A stretch of DNA of 64,000 nucleotides, from contig JALQPE010002995.1 in assembly GCA_030407315.1 (NCBI GenBank), positions 1 through 64,000 of the forward strand. Direction: 5' to 3'. Source of the DNA: Asparagopsis taxiformis. Its lineage: Eukaryota > Rhodophyta > Florideophyceae > Bonnemaisoniales > Bonnemaisoniaceae. Shown here one piece after another: positions 10,901 through 20,989 of the stretch. A program made the position numbers and the translations under genes. The notes beneath the pieces are model-generated. The model worked only from the letters and a program-made list of their open reading frames with translations. It had not been told where the DNA came from and searched no databases. Position 1 is the stretch's first letter. Every line of letters begins with the position of its first letter.

Positions 10901-12366
10901 ACGTTCAGCTTCCCATTACGAGGGACGAGCTTATCGAAGCTCAACGCGAGGACGCGTTCTGTCAAACGATACTGACACGACAGTCCGAGACGCAGGACGC
11001 TGCATTCTTCGAAGGCCACGATGGCTTACTCCGACGCCGGAACCCTCACGATGAGGAACGTACACAAATCGTTGTGCCGGCTTCGTTACGGCCGCGGCTG
11101 CTGGAGTTAACGCACCACCACGTCCTCGCTGGACATCCCGGGCAAACGCGTATGTACTATACCCTACGGAGGACGTACTACTGGCCCGCGATGGCCGCCG
11201 ACATCCACGCAACGGTACGAAACTGCGTTGGATGTGCGAAGAACCGCGTGAAGCTTCGCAAACGGACGAACCCGTTACGTTTATTTCCGGCTACGGAGCC
11301 GCTGCGAGACCTATGTATCGACATACTAGGTCCGCTTACGAAGACCACGCGTGGTAACCGATTTATCCTCGTGATAACGGACCGCTTCACGAAGCTGACT
11401 AGAGTCGTACCTCTACGAAATATCGATTCCGCCAACGTGGCGAGCGCGTTCGTCAACGCGTGGGTCTTCTCGTATGGACCCCCACGGACGCTCATAAGCG
11501 ATAACGGAAAGCAGTTCGCTGCTAAGTTTTTCCAGCGCGTCTGCAACGAAATCGGCGTGACGAACGTCTTTACGTCGACGTACCACCCCCAAACGAACGG
11601 GCAGGTGGAGCGCTACAACAGGACGATCCTGGCGATGCTGCGCAATTACGTGAACGAAAACCAGAACGACTGGGATCGATACGCATCGGCGTTAACGTTT
11701 GCGTACAACACGCATGTGCATTCGAGCACGGGCACGACGCCCTTCGATTTGATTCTCACGAATCCACCGCCACCGTTGGCGCTACACACGTCGGTAACGA
11801 ACCGCGAACTACCCGACGGGGGAGGGCGAGCCACTTACGTTCGTGAGCTCGCCACAACGATGGACAACGCGTATCGAACGCTGAAGGCCGCGCAGGCACG
11901 TTATAAACGAAATTTCGACAAACGAGTCCGTGTCTCGAATCGAAACATCCGCGCGGGAGAATACGTATTCATCGACCCGACGGACGGGACCACGAAGGGC
12001 ACGAAGCTCGGCAACCACGCGTTGGGACCGTTCCGCGTACTACGTAACGACGTACGAACGTTCGTCATCCAACGAGGAGACGTAGTTGAACGTGTCAACT
12101 CGGACCGCGTTGCGTACGCGCCAACGCCGGCGAACGCGCCCCCGCCGGAGCCATACGATGCCACCGAGGCAGACCTCGACAAGAACCGCGACGGTCCAGC
12201 GTATGTAGTAGACGACCTACTCAACCACCGCGTGAACGAGGACGGAACGTTAGACTTCCTCGTGAAGTGGGTCGGGTATCGTAACCCTACGTGGGAACCC
12301 CGCCGGAACGTATCTGAAGAGAGCGTCTCTCGATACTTCGCACGCGTGCGACGAGCAACAACGTGA
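7924..12366 (+). CDS. pol: Pol polyprotein with C-terminal chromodomain, Ty3/gypsy copy 2
   Basis: 1480 residues from ATG 7924. Aspartic protease comes first (AMDTCSGYN, catalytic D133; the usual DTG/DSG reads DTCSG). Reverse transcriptase has VDYRRLN and the active site YLDD at 613-616. RNase H is at about 755-880 (MIDTDASAYQLGATL). The integrase HHCC zinc region is near 1060-1110 (HHHVLAGHPG ... CVGCAKN). The DD35E core has D in CIDILGPL, D1193 (SDNGKQF) and E1229 (GQVERYN). A chromodomain is at about 1426-1475 (DFLVKWVGYRNPTWEPRRNV). A chromodomain marks chromovirus-type elements and usually steers integration to modified histones. pol has its own ATG and does not overlap gag, which is uncommon. 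Confidence 0.95.
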   Translation: MNESYVKLTAAKANSSHTTPDVGEETKSDGTNEPHTKRKPRRRARRATRKHDASEREKAKHAAYTKRVDAKEAIRAHTVKRRTASEDVDRAPVRTEPLVLDGHTCLLASKHYIVSGTIGLDLNVMRAITIAMDTCSGYNLIRTSLLPYDWVDRCLRDEELPKLGDANGRRLPIEGAILLRVRLGNSLFRVKFFVANTLAVPVIMGTSFMSKHVDAIRCRAQTIDLHRGDTIPIIAEGDTTTPYEEGEETNPNVEPRSRERNAASNRPSRTFSVRLTKYTRVPAMSQRTVNVTTDATGLVFLEPKASVQFRHGLRIANGVVDVGPRETFSIIVSNFTKKDRELPKGATIAYAVRSPLGIVPLKREGGEALAKVLNLPLVDATTRTNTNGLGDETPDPLVNEKGNDPATNWQSTIDLSHLDDEDLRKRINEMLATHSSMWTSGRLGEINATEHRIELEPGTRPIRSMPYRQGPALRTIAEEQITKMLNEGVIEPASSEWASPIVLVPKKDGSLRFCVDYRRLNAKTIADSYPLPRMEDCLDSLGDAAIFTTLDCNAGYWQVPVSAEDRDKTTFTSFMGTYRYVRMPFGLRNAPATFQRTLDIILSGVRWQSCLVYLDDVIVFSKDLESHLGHVDQVLSLLRAAGVTLKLTKCSFFQPRVDYLGHVITPGKLHVAARNKEAFRTATFPRDKTQCRSFLGAANVYRRFVKAYAEIARPLNTMLKKDASPDWTNPTDAQTNAFETLKTILVSPPVLHLPKAGRPFMIDTDASAYQLGATLLQQQNEDKPNEWVPIGYWSKTLNETERGYSATERECYSVVWAITSLRPYVEGQRFTVRTDHEALRWLMTLTDASGRLLRWRLRVAEFDFEVTYRPGRVHQVPDALSRVISTYDDGRPVDDDVPSYGDAVLVTTRSRRQPTRNGQGRTTSVRKKATNARGHDDPSNETRDERTSATTAGHDGLEFNRDASLDDVLDEEPDFLDEQRAAEDDSARVPPADVQLPITRDELIEAQREDAFCQTILTRQSETQDAAFFEGHDGLLRRRNPHDEERTQIVVPASLRPRLLELTHHHVLAGHPGQTRMYYTLRRTYYWPAMAADIHATVRNCVGCAKNRVKLRKRTNPLRLFPATEPLRDLCIDILGPLTKTTRGNRFILVITDRFTKLTRVVPLRNIDSANVASAFVNAWVFSYGPPRTLISDNGKQFAAKFFQRVCNEIGVTNVFTSTYHPQTNGQVERYNRTILAMLRNYVNENQNDWDRYASALTFAYNTHVHSSTGTTPFDLILTNPPPPLALHTSVTNRELPDGGGRATYVRELATTMDNAYRTLKAAQARYKRNFDKRVRVSNRNIRAGEYVFIDPTDGTTKGTKLGNHALGPFRVLRNDVRTFVIQRGDVVERVNSDRVAYAPTPANAPPPEPYDATEADLDKNRDGPAYVVDDLLNHRVNEDGTLDFLVKWVGYRNPTWEPRRNVSEESVSRYFARVRRATT

Positions 12367-14668
12367 AAGGCCACGACGGCCCCCGAAAACGCACACGAGC
12401 GTCGGGTTAAGCGCACGCGTGCGCGACGTTGCACGATGCAACAAACGAAGGCGACGAGCCGCACGAACGAGAAGCGAAGGCACAACGAGTGGCCGGGACG
12501 TCCACCCTTGCGTTGGGGGGGGCGCGATGCGTGCTAGAGCCGTCGCTCTTTTCGTTTTCGACACCATACGTTGGTGGAGGCACGAGCGCCAACGAAAGAT
12601 TGGACGACGAGTCCACGCGCGGACGATTCACACGATGTGAAGAGCCACGACTGGCTCGACAGTGTTGACCGTCCCACGGGCAAAGGTGACGACACCACGG
12701 GCCACGGACGGACAACACGTCAGATTTTTCGCGCGAAAAATTATACTTGGGCCAGCGGGCCATGGACGCACGGTACGAAAAATCGGGCCGATTACAGTGC
12801 GCTAATCCGGCCAAATCTCGGGACACGCGTGCCCCGAAAATTTCGTAATTTTGGCATGTCACGTGAGCCATCGTACGTCCCCGTGGACAGCCGCTGACAA
12901 CGAGTCGCATCGACCAACGAGGTCAACGCCAAACAGCTCGCGAGCTAACGGCAACGTGACGCCGGAAGGCGGAGAAACGACGTAGGACGGACGCGTCCCC
13001 AGCGAAGATGGCAACGGCCTCATTACGAAACTCCCCGCACGAAGCGGAACGAAGCTATACGTTAGCCGACGAATTAGACCAACGGGTCTCAGCGCACGAA
13101 GCGCGCGAGTAAAGCGTGCGAACGACGAGCCAACGAGGCCGCGACGACGGACGGCGAACCGTATCGCCATCGTGAGGCACGACGCCGAACGCGGTAGCCA
13201 CGTACGGCAACCACGGAACGACACAACGGTGTCCTGCCACGCGGGCATAACGAACGACGCGCGAAAGCGAAAAGCCCGCCGGCCAGTCGAACGCACGTAA
13301 CGAAACACGAATACGCAACGGCGTACAAGCTGGTAGCCAACGTAAACGGCACAGCTGAAGGCAACAAGCCGACGAAAAGTTGGCTCACGTAACAGCCTCA
13401 AACGCCCGCGGGCATGCGAAACGACTGCGTCAATCGCGTCCCCGTCGGGTTCGCAAGTCGAATAAACGGAATTACGCAACGGCGTAGAGGGCGAGCATTA
13501 CGTATGCCCAGGTGCACGTCGCACCACATAACGAATGAGCTAACGAAACGCTCCTCGGACGCCGCGGCGAACGACGCCACCACACGAAGCGGACTAGCGC
13601 AACGATTGCGCCACCGGCTAACGTGAAGCCGCGGGAACGTGAAGCGCGACGGCGCTAACGGTGTTAACGGCTATACGAAAAGCCAAGCCCGCCGGCAAAA
13701 ACGTTGTCTACGGAACCGCGACGCACCACGACGCACTACCGCGTACACGCAACGGCGTGAAACGTCAAGCCAACTCACGCGCGAGTCGGCCTGACGCTTA
13801 GCGAATTTTCCGTCCAGCTCACCGGAGCGAATTAAAATTGGCACCGACGTGCTACGTGCCAGAGAGCTCGAATGCTCAACGGAATTCGACACCCGACGGG
13901 GTTATCCGCACGAGGAACGACGGCGGAAACGAATTCCGAGATAGTTACAAAATGATAACGCCACTGGCCAACGTGAAGCCGCGGCAACGCGAAGCGCGAC
14001 GGCGCTAATGACGTCAACGGCTATACGAAAAGCCAAGCCCGCCGGCCACCACGTCGTCAACGAAACCGCAACGTACTGCGACGAATTACTGCGTACACGC
14101 CACGGCGTAGAACGTCAAACCGACTCACACGCCCGTCGGTCTGACGTTCGACGAAATTTTCGCCCAGCTCATCGGAGCAAATTAAAATGGGCACCGATGT
14201 GCTACGCGCTAAGGAGCTCGAATGCTCAACGAAATCCGACACCCGACGGGGTTATCCGAACGAGAAACGACGGCGGAAACGATTTGCGAGTTAGTTACTA
14301 AATGATACGCACGCCAACGGGCTCTAAGATCGAGGTTAACGTACCACTCGCAGTGAAAAGCCGCCGCTACGCGCCGCCGCTTTGCCGAATAATTGCGTGT
14401 GTTACGAACCTGCCAACGGGCACGCGCCGCCGCGAACTCGAACCACGGGCTACGTAAGCCATACGACACCCGACGGGGTAGACGCCACAACAAAAAAAAT
14501 TGTGGGGAGGGGCTTAACGCTAAACCCCTCCTCTCCTGCAGACGACCTGCCAAACGCAAATTACGAAGCTCAACGGAGCCATGCGATTACGCAAAGAAAA
14601 CAAGACGAAGTTTACGAAGCAATACGATGCTAGAGCCGACGTGGCCTACGAACTAACCTAGGAACGAC
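12367..14668 (+). other. Non-coding part of gypsy copy 2 between pol and the antisense ORF
   Basis: No conserved frame on either strand between the copies. It contains the 350-bp tandem repeat listed separately. It is almost identical to copy 3 up to about 13290. There copy 3 carries about 220 extra bases (49909-50130), after which similarity resumes. Confidence 0.7.
13611..14309 (+). repeat. Two tandem 350-bp units inside gypsy copy 2
   Basis: 13611-13960 and 13961-14309 align end to end. Both run from CCAC(C/T)GGC to an AATGATA tail. The units differ from each other more than each differs from its counterpart in copy 3 (50431-51110), so the duplication is older than the family's spread. 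Confidence 0.85.
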
Positions 14669-16897
14669 CTAGTAGCGACGAGAACGCTTGCCCGCAGGGT
14701 CATACGGACCAGGGCCTTCGCCGCGGCTATCGTGGCTGCGGCTGCGAGTGGGCTGAACGAAGCCCGGCGCGTACGGATCGACGGTCTGCGTGACCACGGG
14801 GGCTCGCTCGCGACGAGACGCGGGATCCCTAGCGTAAGGATCCGCAGTCCCGTGACTGCGCGTATCCGAAGGGCGCGCCGGAGCGGGGTCGCGTGGCAGG
14901 TACGCCGCTGCGTGACCATACCCGACGGGGTCGCCGAAGCCGCCGCCACTCGCGTAACCGTACGGTTCATTACGAACGCCAACGGGCGGCGCGTAACTAC
15001 GAGTCGCCGCGGCGAGACGCTCCGAAATCGCGCGTTCCGTTGCCAAGCGGGCAGTCAGGTCCAACGTCTGGGCCCTGAACTCTTCGGCTGCGCGAGCCAC
15101 GGACGAGATGAGGGAACGGATAACCCAGCCGTCCGCACGAGGCGGAGCGGACATCGACGTACCGAGAAGCCGACGGGCATCCTCATCGGAGACGCGGTCG
15201 TCCAGGCTCACGAAGCGTGGCGCGCGTTCGGCCGGCGTGGCCACATTCGGACGACCGACCTGGGCAACGTTGCCCTGTTCCGTAGCCTCGCGTGGCACGA
15301 CCTCTCGAGGTTCCGGCGCACGCGGCGCTTCGTTTTGATGGCCACGACGGCCAGAACGTGTCCCTCGGGGGCGCTCGTTGCCCCCGAGGCCGCCGAAATA
15401 ACCGGCACGATTGCCACGACGGCGTTCGGAACGGGAAGCGACCCGCGGCACGTAAGCCCCATCGCTACGAACGGAGACGAACTCCTGGTTATCGCCGCTT
15501 GCGTAATCGGGACGTATAACCCGATACTCCGGCCCCAACGCAAGGGCGCCGCGAACCTCAGCCAACGCGCTGGTAACGGAGACGAACGTGTCGGAACCGT
15601 CCACCGGGATTGCACGAAGCATCTCGTAATCGGCCAGGAAGTCCAACGTGGACTCCGGCAGCAGGCACGCGCGCCCGAACACACGACGTTCCACGAACAG
15701 CGAGCACGCGAGCATCGCTGCGTGTTCGATGTCCACGGCCATGAGGAAACGTTCCTTCACGGGGGCAGGCGCGTCCTTCACGGCATCGGTGAAATAATGT
15801 ACCACGCGTGGTAATAACGTGGACGACCCACGGGGGTACGGAAACTCCTCTACTACATCCGGCAACGGCGGGAAGTAGAGCTCGCTCGGGACGACCCACG
15901 GAGCTGACGCGTGCGACACACGATAGTCGTCCGCGTTCACGTGGCGGAGAGCGAAGTGGTCATCGTACGACACGACGCTTTTGGAGATGACGCTCAACGA
16001 GAGAGCAGTCTTCCATTCGGCACGTTGCCTTTCGGAAAGTGTCCGCGGACATACGAATACGGACGACACCGAGATGAACGGCGGTTCCTCGGGCGTCCCC
16101 TTCCATAAGTATGCGTCCATACGGTCGACGTAGATCGCGTCGTTGACGTCACGCAACCACGAGCGGTCGCAACGTATCGACGCCGGGATCTGGTAACGTT
16201 CCGATCCCGGCGGCCCGTTGGCGAAACGACGCCCGGCTGCTCGCCCCCACGTATCTTCGGCGGAACGCATATAGTCGACGACCGCGCGGGCGTCCAGACG
16301 ATCTCTAGCCAACGTGGCGAGATCGTCATCCGTGATACCCACGCGGGGCAACGCAGCCCACGCGTGGGTCAGGACGCCTACGTTTAGCGCCGCACCGCCA
16401 CGTGAGGCGGTGCCGACTGTCCCAACGGGGTCACCACCCTCCGGCGAGGGGTCCTGGCGAGGAGAACGCGGCGAGCCATCACGACGAGGCACGCCCGTGC
16501 GGGCCGCCGCCACAGCACGACGCGAACGAGCGGCCGCTGCCATCGCGGCTACACCCATCGAAGGGGCCGCGGCATCCGGAATGATGGGTGACGAATTCCC
16601 CGAGTCGGACGCCGTTGCGTCATCATCACGTGGGGCGACGGCCCTAGCAGCCTCGGCAGGCGTCACGGAAGCCACTAGGCGAGACGGAGCCATCGGGCGA
16701 GACGAAGAGGCGACGGCCTGCGAAGCAACGGCTTCTCCCGCCCTAACGGATGGGGCGGGCGCGACGGACGCTTCCGTCGCTGGCGGCGCACCGGCCCCGA
16801 CGAGGGAGGGAGCGCCCTGCGAAGGGTTTCTCGCTCCACCTCCAGCAGAGCCGGCGGGCCGCGGGGTGTTAGCATCGGTACTGCGAGTCGTAACCAT
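14669..16897 (-). CDS. Antisense ORF of gypsy copy 2, unknown function
   Basis: From the first ATG at 16897 the frame encodes 742 residues on the strand opposite to gag-pol. It starts next to the 3' LTR and runs toward pol. The N-terminal third is Ala/Pro/Ser-rich and low in complexity. The middle (AIPASIRCDRSWLR-like text, then AYLWKGTPEEPPF, RAEWKTALSLSV, RGSSTLLPRV, LLPESTLD) looks globular. The tail is Gly/Arg-rich, ending DPAGKRSRRY. The frame stays open upstream to 17041 and encodes a hydrophobic stretch without an ATG. The counterpart at 51468-53648 is also open and differs mostly by conservative changes (V/I, S/T, F/Y), which argues for selection on the protein. I recognise no family. 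Antisense ORFs in this place are known from plant Tat-type elements such as Retand. Confidence 0.75.
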   Translation of the reverse strand: MVTTRSTDANTPRPAGSAGGGARNPSQGAPSLVGAGAPPATEASVAPAPSVRAGEAVASQAVASSSRPMAPSRLVASVTPAEAARAVAPRDDDATASDSGNSSPIIPDAAAPSMGVAAMAAAARSRRAVAAARTGVPRRDGSPRSPRQDPSPEGGDPVGTVGTASRGGAALNVGVLTHAWAALPRVGITDDDLATLARDRLDARAVVDYMRSAEDTWGRAAGRRFANGPPGSERYQIPASIRCDRSWLRDVNDAIYVDRMDAYLWKGTPEEPPFISVSSVFVCPRTLSERQRAEWKTALSLSVISKSVVSYDDHFALRHVNADDYRVSHASAPWVVPSELYFPPLPDVVEEFPYPRGSSTLLPRVVHYFTDAVKDAPAPVKERFLMAVDIEHAAMLACSLFVERRVFGRACLLPESTLDFLADYEMLRAIPVDGSDTFVSVTSALAEVRGALALGPEYRVIRPDYASGDNQEFVSVRSDGAYVPRVASRSERRRGNRAGYFGGLGGNERPRGTRSGRRGHQNEAPRAPEPREVVPREATEQGNVAQVGRPNVATPAERAPRFVSLDDRVSDEDARRLLGTSMSAPPRADGWVIRSLISSVARAAEEFRAQTLDLTARLATERAISERLAAATRSYAPPVGVRNEPYGYASGGGFGDPVGYGHAAAYLPRDPAPARPSDTRSHGTADPYARDPASRRERAPVVTQTVDPYAPGFVQPTRSRSHDSRGEGPGPYDPAGKRSRRY

Positions 16898-17041
16898 CGT
16901 GGTTACGCTGTACACGATAATTACGACGAGTGCAACGAGCACGACGACGAGAGCCACGCGGGCTAAACGGAACAAGAGAACGAAAGGAACGGAGGTAGTA
17001 GTACCCAGCGGGGGAAGAGGATAAGGGAGAACGAAAGGCAA

Positions 17042-17492
17042 CGGCCTGGATGACGATGGTGAGAGGAAGGGTGAGCGACGATCGCTATCACGTTAAGCCG
17101 CCGCTTAAATATCCTTCGGACGACCGTTGTCGACATGCCCGCTGGCAGATTCACGAAAAGGCCGCGGCCTGCGCTCGTATCGCGCTGAATTGAAGCACAC
17201 CCGCGTGGTGGAATTGGACACTGCATCCGTTGCAGGAAAACGCCTAAGCGAGGCATTGACGTACGACGCCAACGGGCGGGCCGCGATGATTACGAAAGAG
17301 CCGGAGCGCACGCGCGCGCTCCGGCGCCGTGGCGATTCGATCAGCCAACCGGGCCATGTACGTTTCAACGAGATTTTTCGGGACAACTGCCACGTCCGCA
17401 GTTGTACCCGAAAAGGCGCCACGGCCCCGTGTCTCAGGCGCGTCCTGACGGGCCTCGCGTGGCCGGGACGTCCACGTGTGGGGGTGGGGCTG
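17042..17492 (+). other. Element sequence between antisense ORF and 3' LTR
   Basis: Non-coding and GC-rich. It should hold the polypurine tract, but only the short GGGGGTGGGGC just before 17493 fits. It probably also holds the promoter of the antisense ORF. The copy 3 equivalent breaks off at about 54118. Confidence 0.55.
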
Positions 17493-18152
17493 TGTAGTAT
17501 ACGTGGCAATTCCGAAATTGCAAATATTTACGTTTTTCCGCGGAATTCGAATCTCGGCGGACACGACCGGCGACAGCAATGAACGAACATTGCTGGCGCA
17601 TGCGCGCGCGCAACCTGCACACGTGTGCAACGAACGTATTGGCAACGGCCAACGGACCAACGGGTCCCTACGTGTGACCCACAAGGTCCCTTCCCATTCG
17701 GGGACGTTACGAGCAGTGTTTACACTGTAAAGCGATGCCATCGTGGCTATATAGGTATTGGCATCGTGCCGGGAGGGAAAGGGGACAAGACAACGATGGA
17801 GCAACGGCTCTAGTCTACGACTGACTTCTACGTTTACGTTTACGTTTTGCCTAACGAGGCTTCGTCTCCGTCGAGCTGCGTACTCCCTACCCATCGCCGC
17901 ACGTAAGGCTGATTGCGTGTAGTGCCTCCGGGCTTGGTCGAGAGCGCCTCCGGTGACGTACCACCTCGTGTGCTAACGTAATCCTCGCGTGGATTGTTGC
18001 GTCGTGACGCTCGTGTCTACTCGCTAACCACTCTACCTTCCTACCTAACAATACAGTCAAAACACCAGCGGGTGGACTGCTCGTTTCGTTTCGTTAAGGA
18101 CAGCGTGTCCGTGGCTCGTACCAGCTACTTCTAGAACTAACGTGGTTCCACA
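17493..18152 (+). repeat. 3' LTR of gypsy copy 2
   Basis: 660 bp, matching 4672-5334 apart from a few substitutions and a 5-bp deletion near 18034. It ends TTCCACA and is followed by copia integrase sequence. Confidence 0.93.
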
Positions 18153-18157
18153 GTAGG
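18153..18157. other. Probable target duplication of gypsy copy 2, right copy
   Basis: GTAGG against GGAGG at 4667-4671. Confidence 0.6.
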
Positions 18158-19061
18158 TGAGAATGCCACGTTCCTCAAGGCTGTCTAATTCAGAATTCCA
18201 GGCAAGTGCCCATTGTGGAGCATCAGGTGCTCGGCGGGCTTGGTTGATGGAGTTCGGTTCGGTGTACGGAGTAGATGTGTGATGAACCGATGGTGGGCTA
18301 GAGGTGCAGACGGGATCATCGACGGGATAGTACACTTGGAAGTCGGCAATCCTACATCGAAAAACTTTGTCATTGATAGGGTCGTATACATAGTAGTGAT
18401 AGTAGTCTTGACGACCGACATAATGCGCGAAAATGGCGCGGGGCTCTAGTTTGTTTCGCGGTGCCCGAGTGTGCACATGTCCAGCGGTTCCGAATGGGAG
18501 CAGGGTGTGTATTTCAGGTGTAGTGCCTGTCCATAAGGAGTGTGGAATTCGTCCTGTTGCTGTGTGAATAGTGTGATTGTAAGTGTCCACGCATGAGTGG
18601 AAAGCATATTCCCAAAGTGATGCTGGGAGATTGGAAGTGAGTAGACAGGATCGTGCGTCATTTGATAGAGTGCGGTTTATGCGTTCTGCAAGACCGTTTT
18701 CTTGTGGTGTATGTGGAACGCTTGGATGAGTGCATATGTGTAAATCTGCAAAGAAATTGGTGAGGTCGTGAGTGTAATATTCTTTGGCGTTGTCCGAGGT
18801 GAAGTGTCGGATGCGATGAGGGGTAGTAGCATGGACATGATCAACGTGGGTGCTTGTATGAGCAGCGGCGAGGGACTTCGAGGGGGCACAGAATATGTGC
18901 AGGTATCGACTGCCTTGGTCGAGGAAGGTGGCAACGTATTTGTTACCATGAATAGAGTCTACAGGAAGGGGCCCATAAATGTCAGAGTGGAGATGTGAGC
19001 CTATGGGATCACGACGCGGGTGCTTGCGAAAGGGGGCTGCAGCCGTTTTTTCCGACAGCAC
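18153..19061 (-). pseudogene. Copia integrase, cut off by the gypsy insertion
   Basis: The frame gives an integrase core with HSDIYGPL, FTSDNAKEYY and PQENGLAERINR. These are the D, D and E catalytic positions in the rve fold, followed by the copia linker text. It overlaps the upstream reading frame at 19009-19061 in another frame, so one frameshift separates it from Gag-protease. Its 3' end stops at the LTR of the nested element, just as the reverse transcriptase text begins (LDSLEERGILTY). The remainder resumes at 4671. Confidence 0.88.
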
Positions 19062-20799
19062 AGCCGGAACATGTCAAGTGAGGGGGCGTGCGTAGGAGAC
19101 TGCGAGGCAGGTTGGGAACGAGGCGATGTTTTGCCATTTGGTGGAGTTTGTGGGGGTGGATGTGGTTAAGTTTCAAGTGCCAGAAATGGTAATCACGGAT
19201 TGTCGAGGGTAATTCGACATGAATGCGGGAGCGTGCTCGCGTGTTGATACGGGGGTGGGATTTGGGTGCGCGAGTGGATTTGCGAGTTACTGGAGTAACT
19301 CGTTTGTTTCGAGCGATTAATGGTTTGTGGAGGGGTTTCTTCGGGACTGGCATCTTTTGAGATGATGTTGAAGTGCGGACAGGGAAGGCGCGTGCAGTAT
19401 TAGCAGTGGACGTGCTAGTCATTTTAGTGTTTGGTGGAGACCGGGCAACAAGTTCAAACATGTTGTCTTTGCGACGGTGAGCAGTGGCAACAATTGTGTC
19501 AATAGGTGGAGGAGGAGCTGGTTCTGTGATAAACGCATGGTTTCGCTGGAAGACGACGTCATTTGTTTTAGTAAGTTGCCCTACAGAGAGAAGATTTGCC
19601 CTCAGGCCAGGGGCTACAATCGCTGGGTGTGTTGGGAGAGCATTATCATCGTCCATCTCTATTGTTAGGTTACCACGATGTGTGGAAGTGGCAGGGTGGC
19701 CATCCGCAGTTATTGTGCAAGAGGATACTGCTTCGAAACCGGGGGGTGGAGAGGTTAGGTGCGAGGGATTAGCGGCAGAGTCGAGGAGGAAGGAGGATGA
19801 CTGGTCACGTACGTCCTCATCGTCACTGTCTTGGGTGTCATCACGGGAGTACTGCTCAGTGTAGTGTGCGGTAGGCTGTGGTTTGGTGTTGTATTTGCGG
19901 GATTGCCTGGGAAAGGGGTTAATAAGGCGCGTTGATCTTGCATATGAGCGGCAGGCGTCCGTGTCGTGTCCAGTAGAACCATGGTATTTGCACCATTGGC
20001 CAAAATAGCCAGAGGGTGGCTGGATATTGTTCTTGGGGTGAAAATGAAATAAGGGTGCGTTGCGAGTGGGACGAGAGGAGGTTTTGCCACGGTGAAATTG
20101 GCGAGGGTTTGGTTTGCGAAATCTTGGTCCTGCTGATGTCGTTGAGCGCTTGTTGATCTCGTCATGCTTAAACATTAATGTGATGAGGTGAGCCTGAGAG
20201 ATCGGAGCAGTGGGATGAAGATCATTGTGCGCGGAGATAGTGAGTAGCAGAGATGTCCAGTCCGAATGGTCTTCAAGGCCTTCGAGTATGAAATTGGTAG
20301 TTGTGTTCTCGTTAGCAATCTCAGGGTAATTCGCACGGATCATCAGCTTGCGCACACTTTGATGTTGTGTGATGTAGTCCATAACCGTCATGGAGGATTG
20401 CCACTTGATGGCGCGGGCTTGTCTTCGGAGGTGTTCAGGAGTGTGGGCGGGATTTTTTGCTGTGAGGAGATCTTTGATCGCTGCCCAGAGGATGTGTATG
20501 GGTCCGGACAGTGTATCGTCGGTGAATTGCTCCATTATTTCAGGAGAGAGAGTAGACACACCGAGTAGTTGTGCCTGAGTGTGTTTTTCTCGGTGCGCGC
20601 TGTTGATCGCAAGGTCTGGGGAGGGTGGAATGGGATGAAGGAGGTAGTCGTGGACTTGTTGCGCGTGTGCGAAGTGCTCCACGCTAATTTTCCAGGGGAT
20701 GTAGTTCGTGTGAGTCAGAGAGGGTATCTCCAGTTGATGCTGGATTGGAGACGGGCGTGCGGCTTGGATGGGAGAGGGGGATGAAGGATTCTGTGACAT
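19009..20799 (-). pseudogene. Copia Gag, protease and pre-integrase domain
   Basis: The first ATG is at 20799. The frame then gives about 596 residues: copia-type Gag (residues about 20-250), a zinc knuckle with unusual spacing residues CKYHGSTGHDTDAC (about 270-283, His in place of the second Cys), and a protease site LLDSAANPS (about 340, where DSGAS is usual, so the catalytic glycine is replaced). The HH-CC pre-integrase zinc region follows (YHFWHLKLNHIHPHKLH ... CSGCAVGK). The altered protease motif and the frame break before the integrase point to loss of function. Codons upstream of 20799 are open but have no ATG and overlap a tandem repeat. Confidence 0.85.
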
Positions 20800-20825
20800 T
20801 GTGAGTGAGACGGGGTGGTGATTGT

Positions 20826-20960
20826 TGCGTCGCCGGAGCGGAAGGTGGTATGTCGCCGGAGCGGGAATTGTTGCGTCGCCGGAGCGGGAGATAGTACGTC
20901 GCCGGAGCGGGAGGTGGTACGTCGCTGGATCGGGAAGTGTTGCGTCGCCTGAGCGGAATT
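20826..20960. repeat. Six degenerate 22-24 bp tandem repeats in the copia leader
   Basis: Units contain CGTCGCCGGAGCGGG with variable tails (six copies, one with CTGGATCGGG). They lie between the primer site and the gag ATG on the minus strand. They are untranslated if gag starts at 20799. They could fold, or could act as packaging or translation signals. Nothing in the sequence proves a role. Confidence 0.8.
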
Positions 20961-20989
20961 GTTTCACTGGAGAGATGGGTGGCGGTGGG

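Larger units (their letters stand above)
4672..18152 (+). mobile_element. Complete Ty3/gypsy element with chromodomain and antisense ORF (copy 2)
   Basis: A 13.5-kb element with 663- and 660-bp LTRs. It holds gag (5439-7841), pol (7924-12366: protease, reverse transcriptase, RNase H, integrase, chromodomain), about 2.3 kb of non-coding DNA with a 350-bp tandem repeat, and a long ORF on the opposite strand (14669-16897). The two LTRs differ at only a handful of sites, so insertion was fairly recent and later than the copia element it sits in. gag and pol are uninterrupted, so this copy could be autonomous. Confidence 0.95.

Noticed and set aside
14732..15814. Plus-strand frame of 360 codons opposite the antisense ORF
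   Set aside because: The corresponding frame in copy 3 is broken, while the minus-strand frame is conserved, so this is the shadow.
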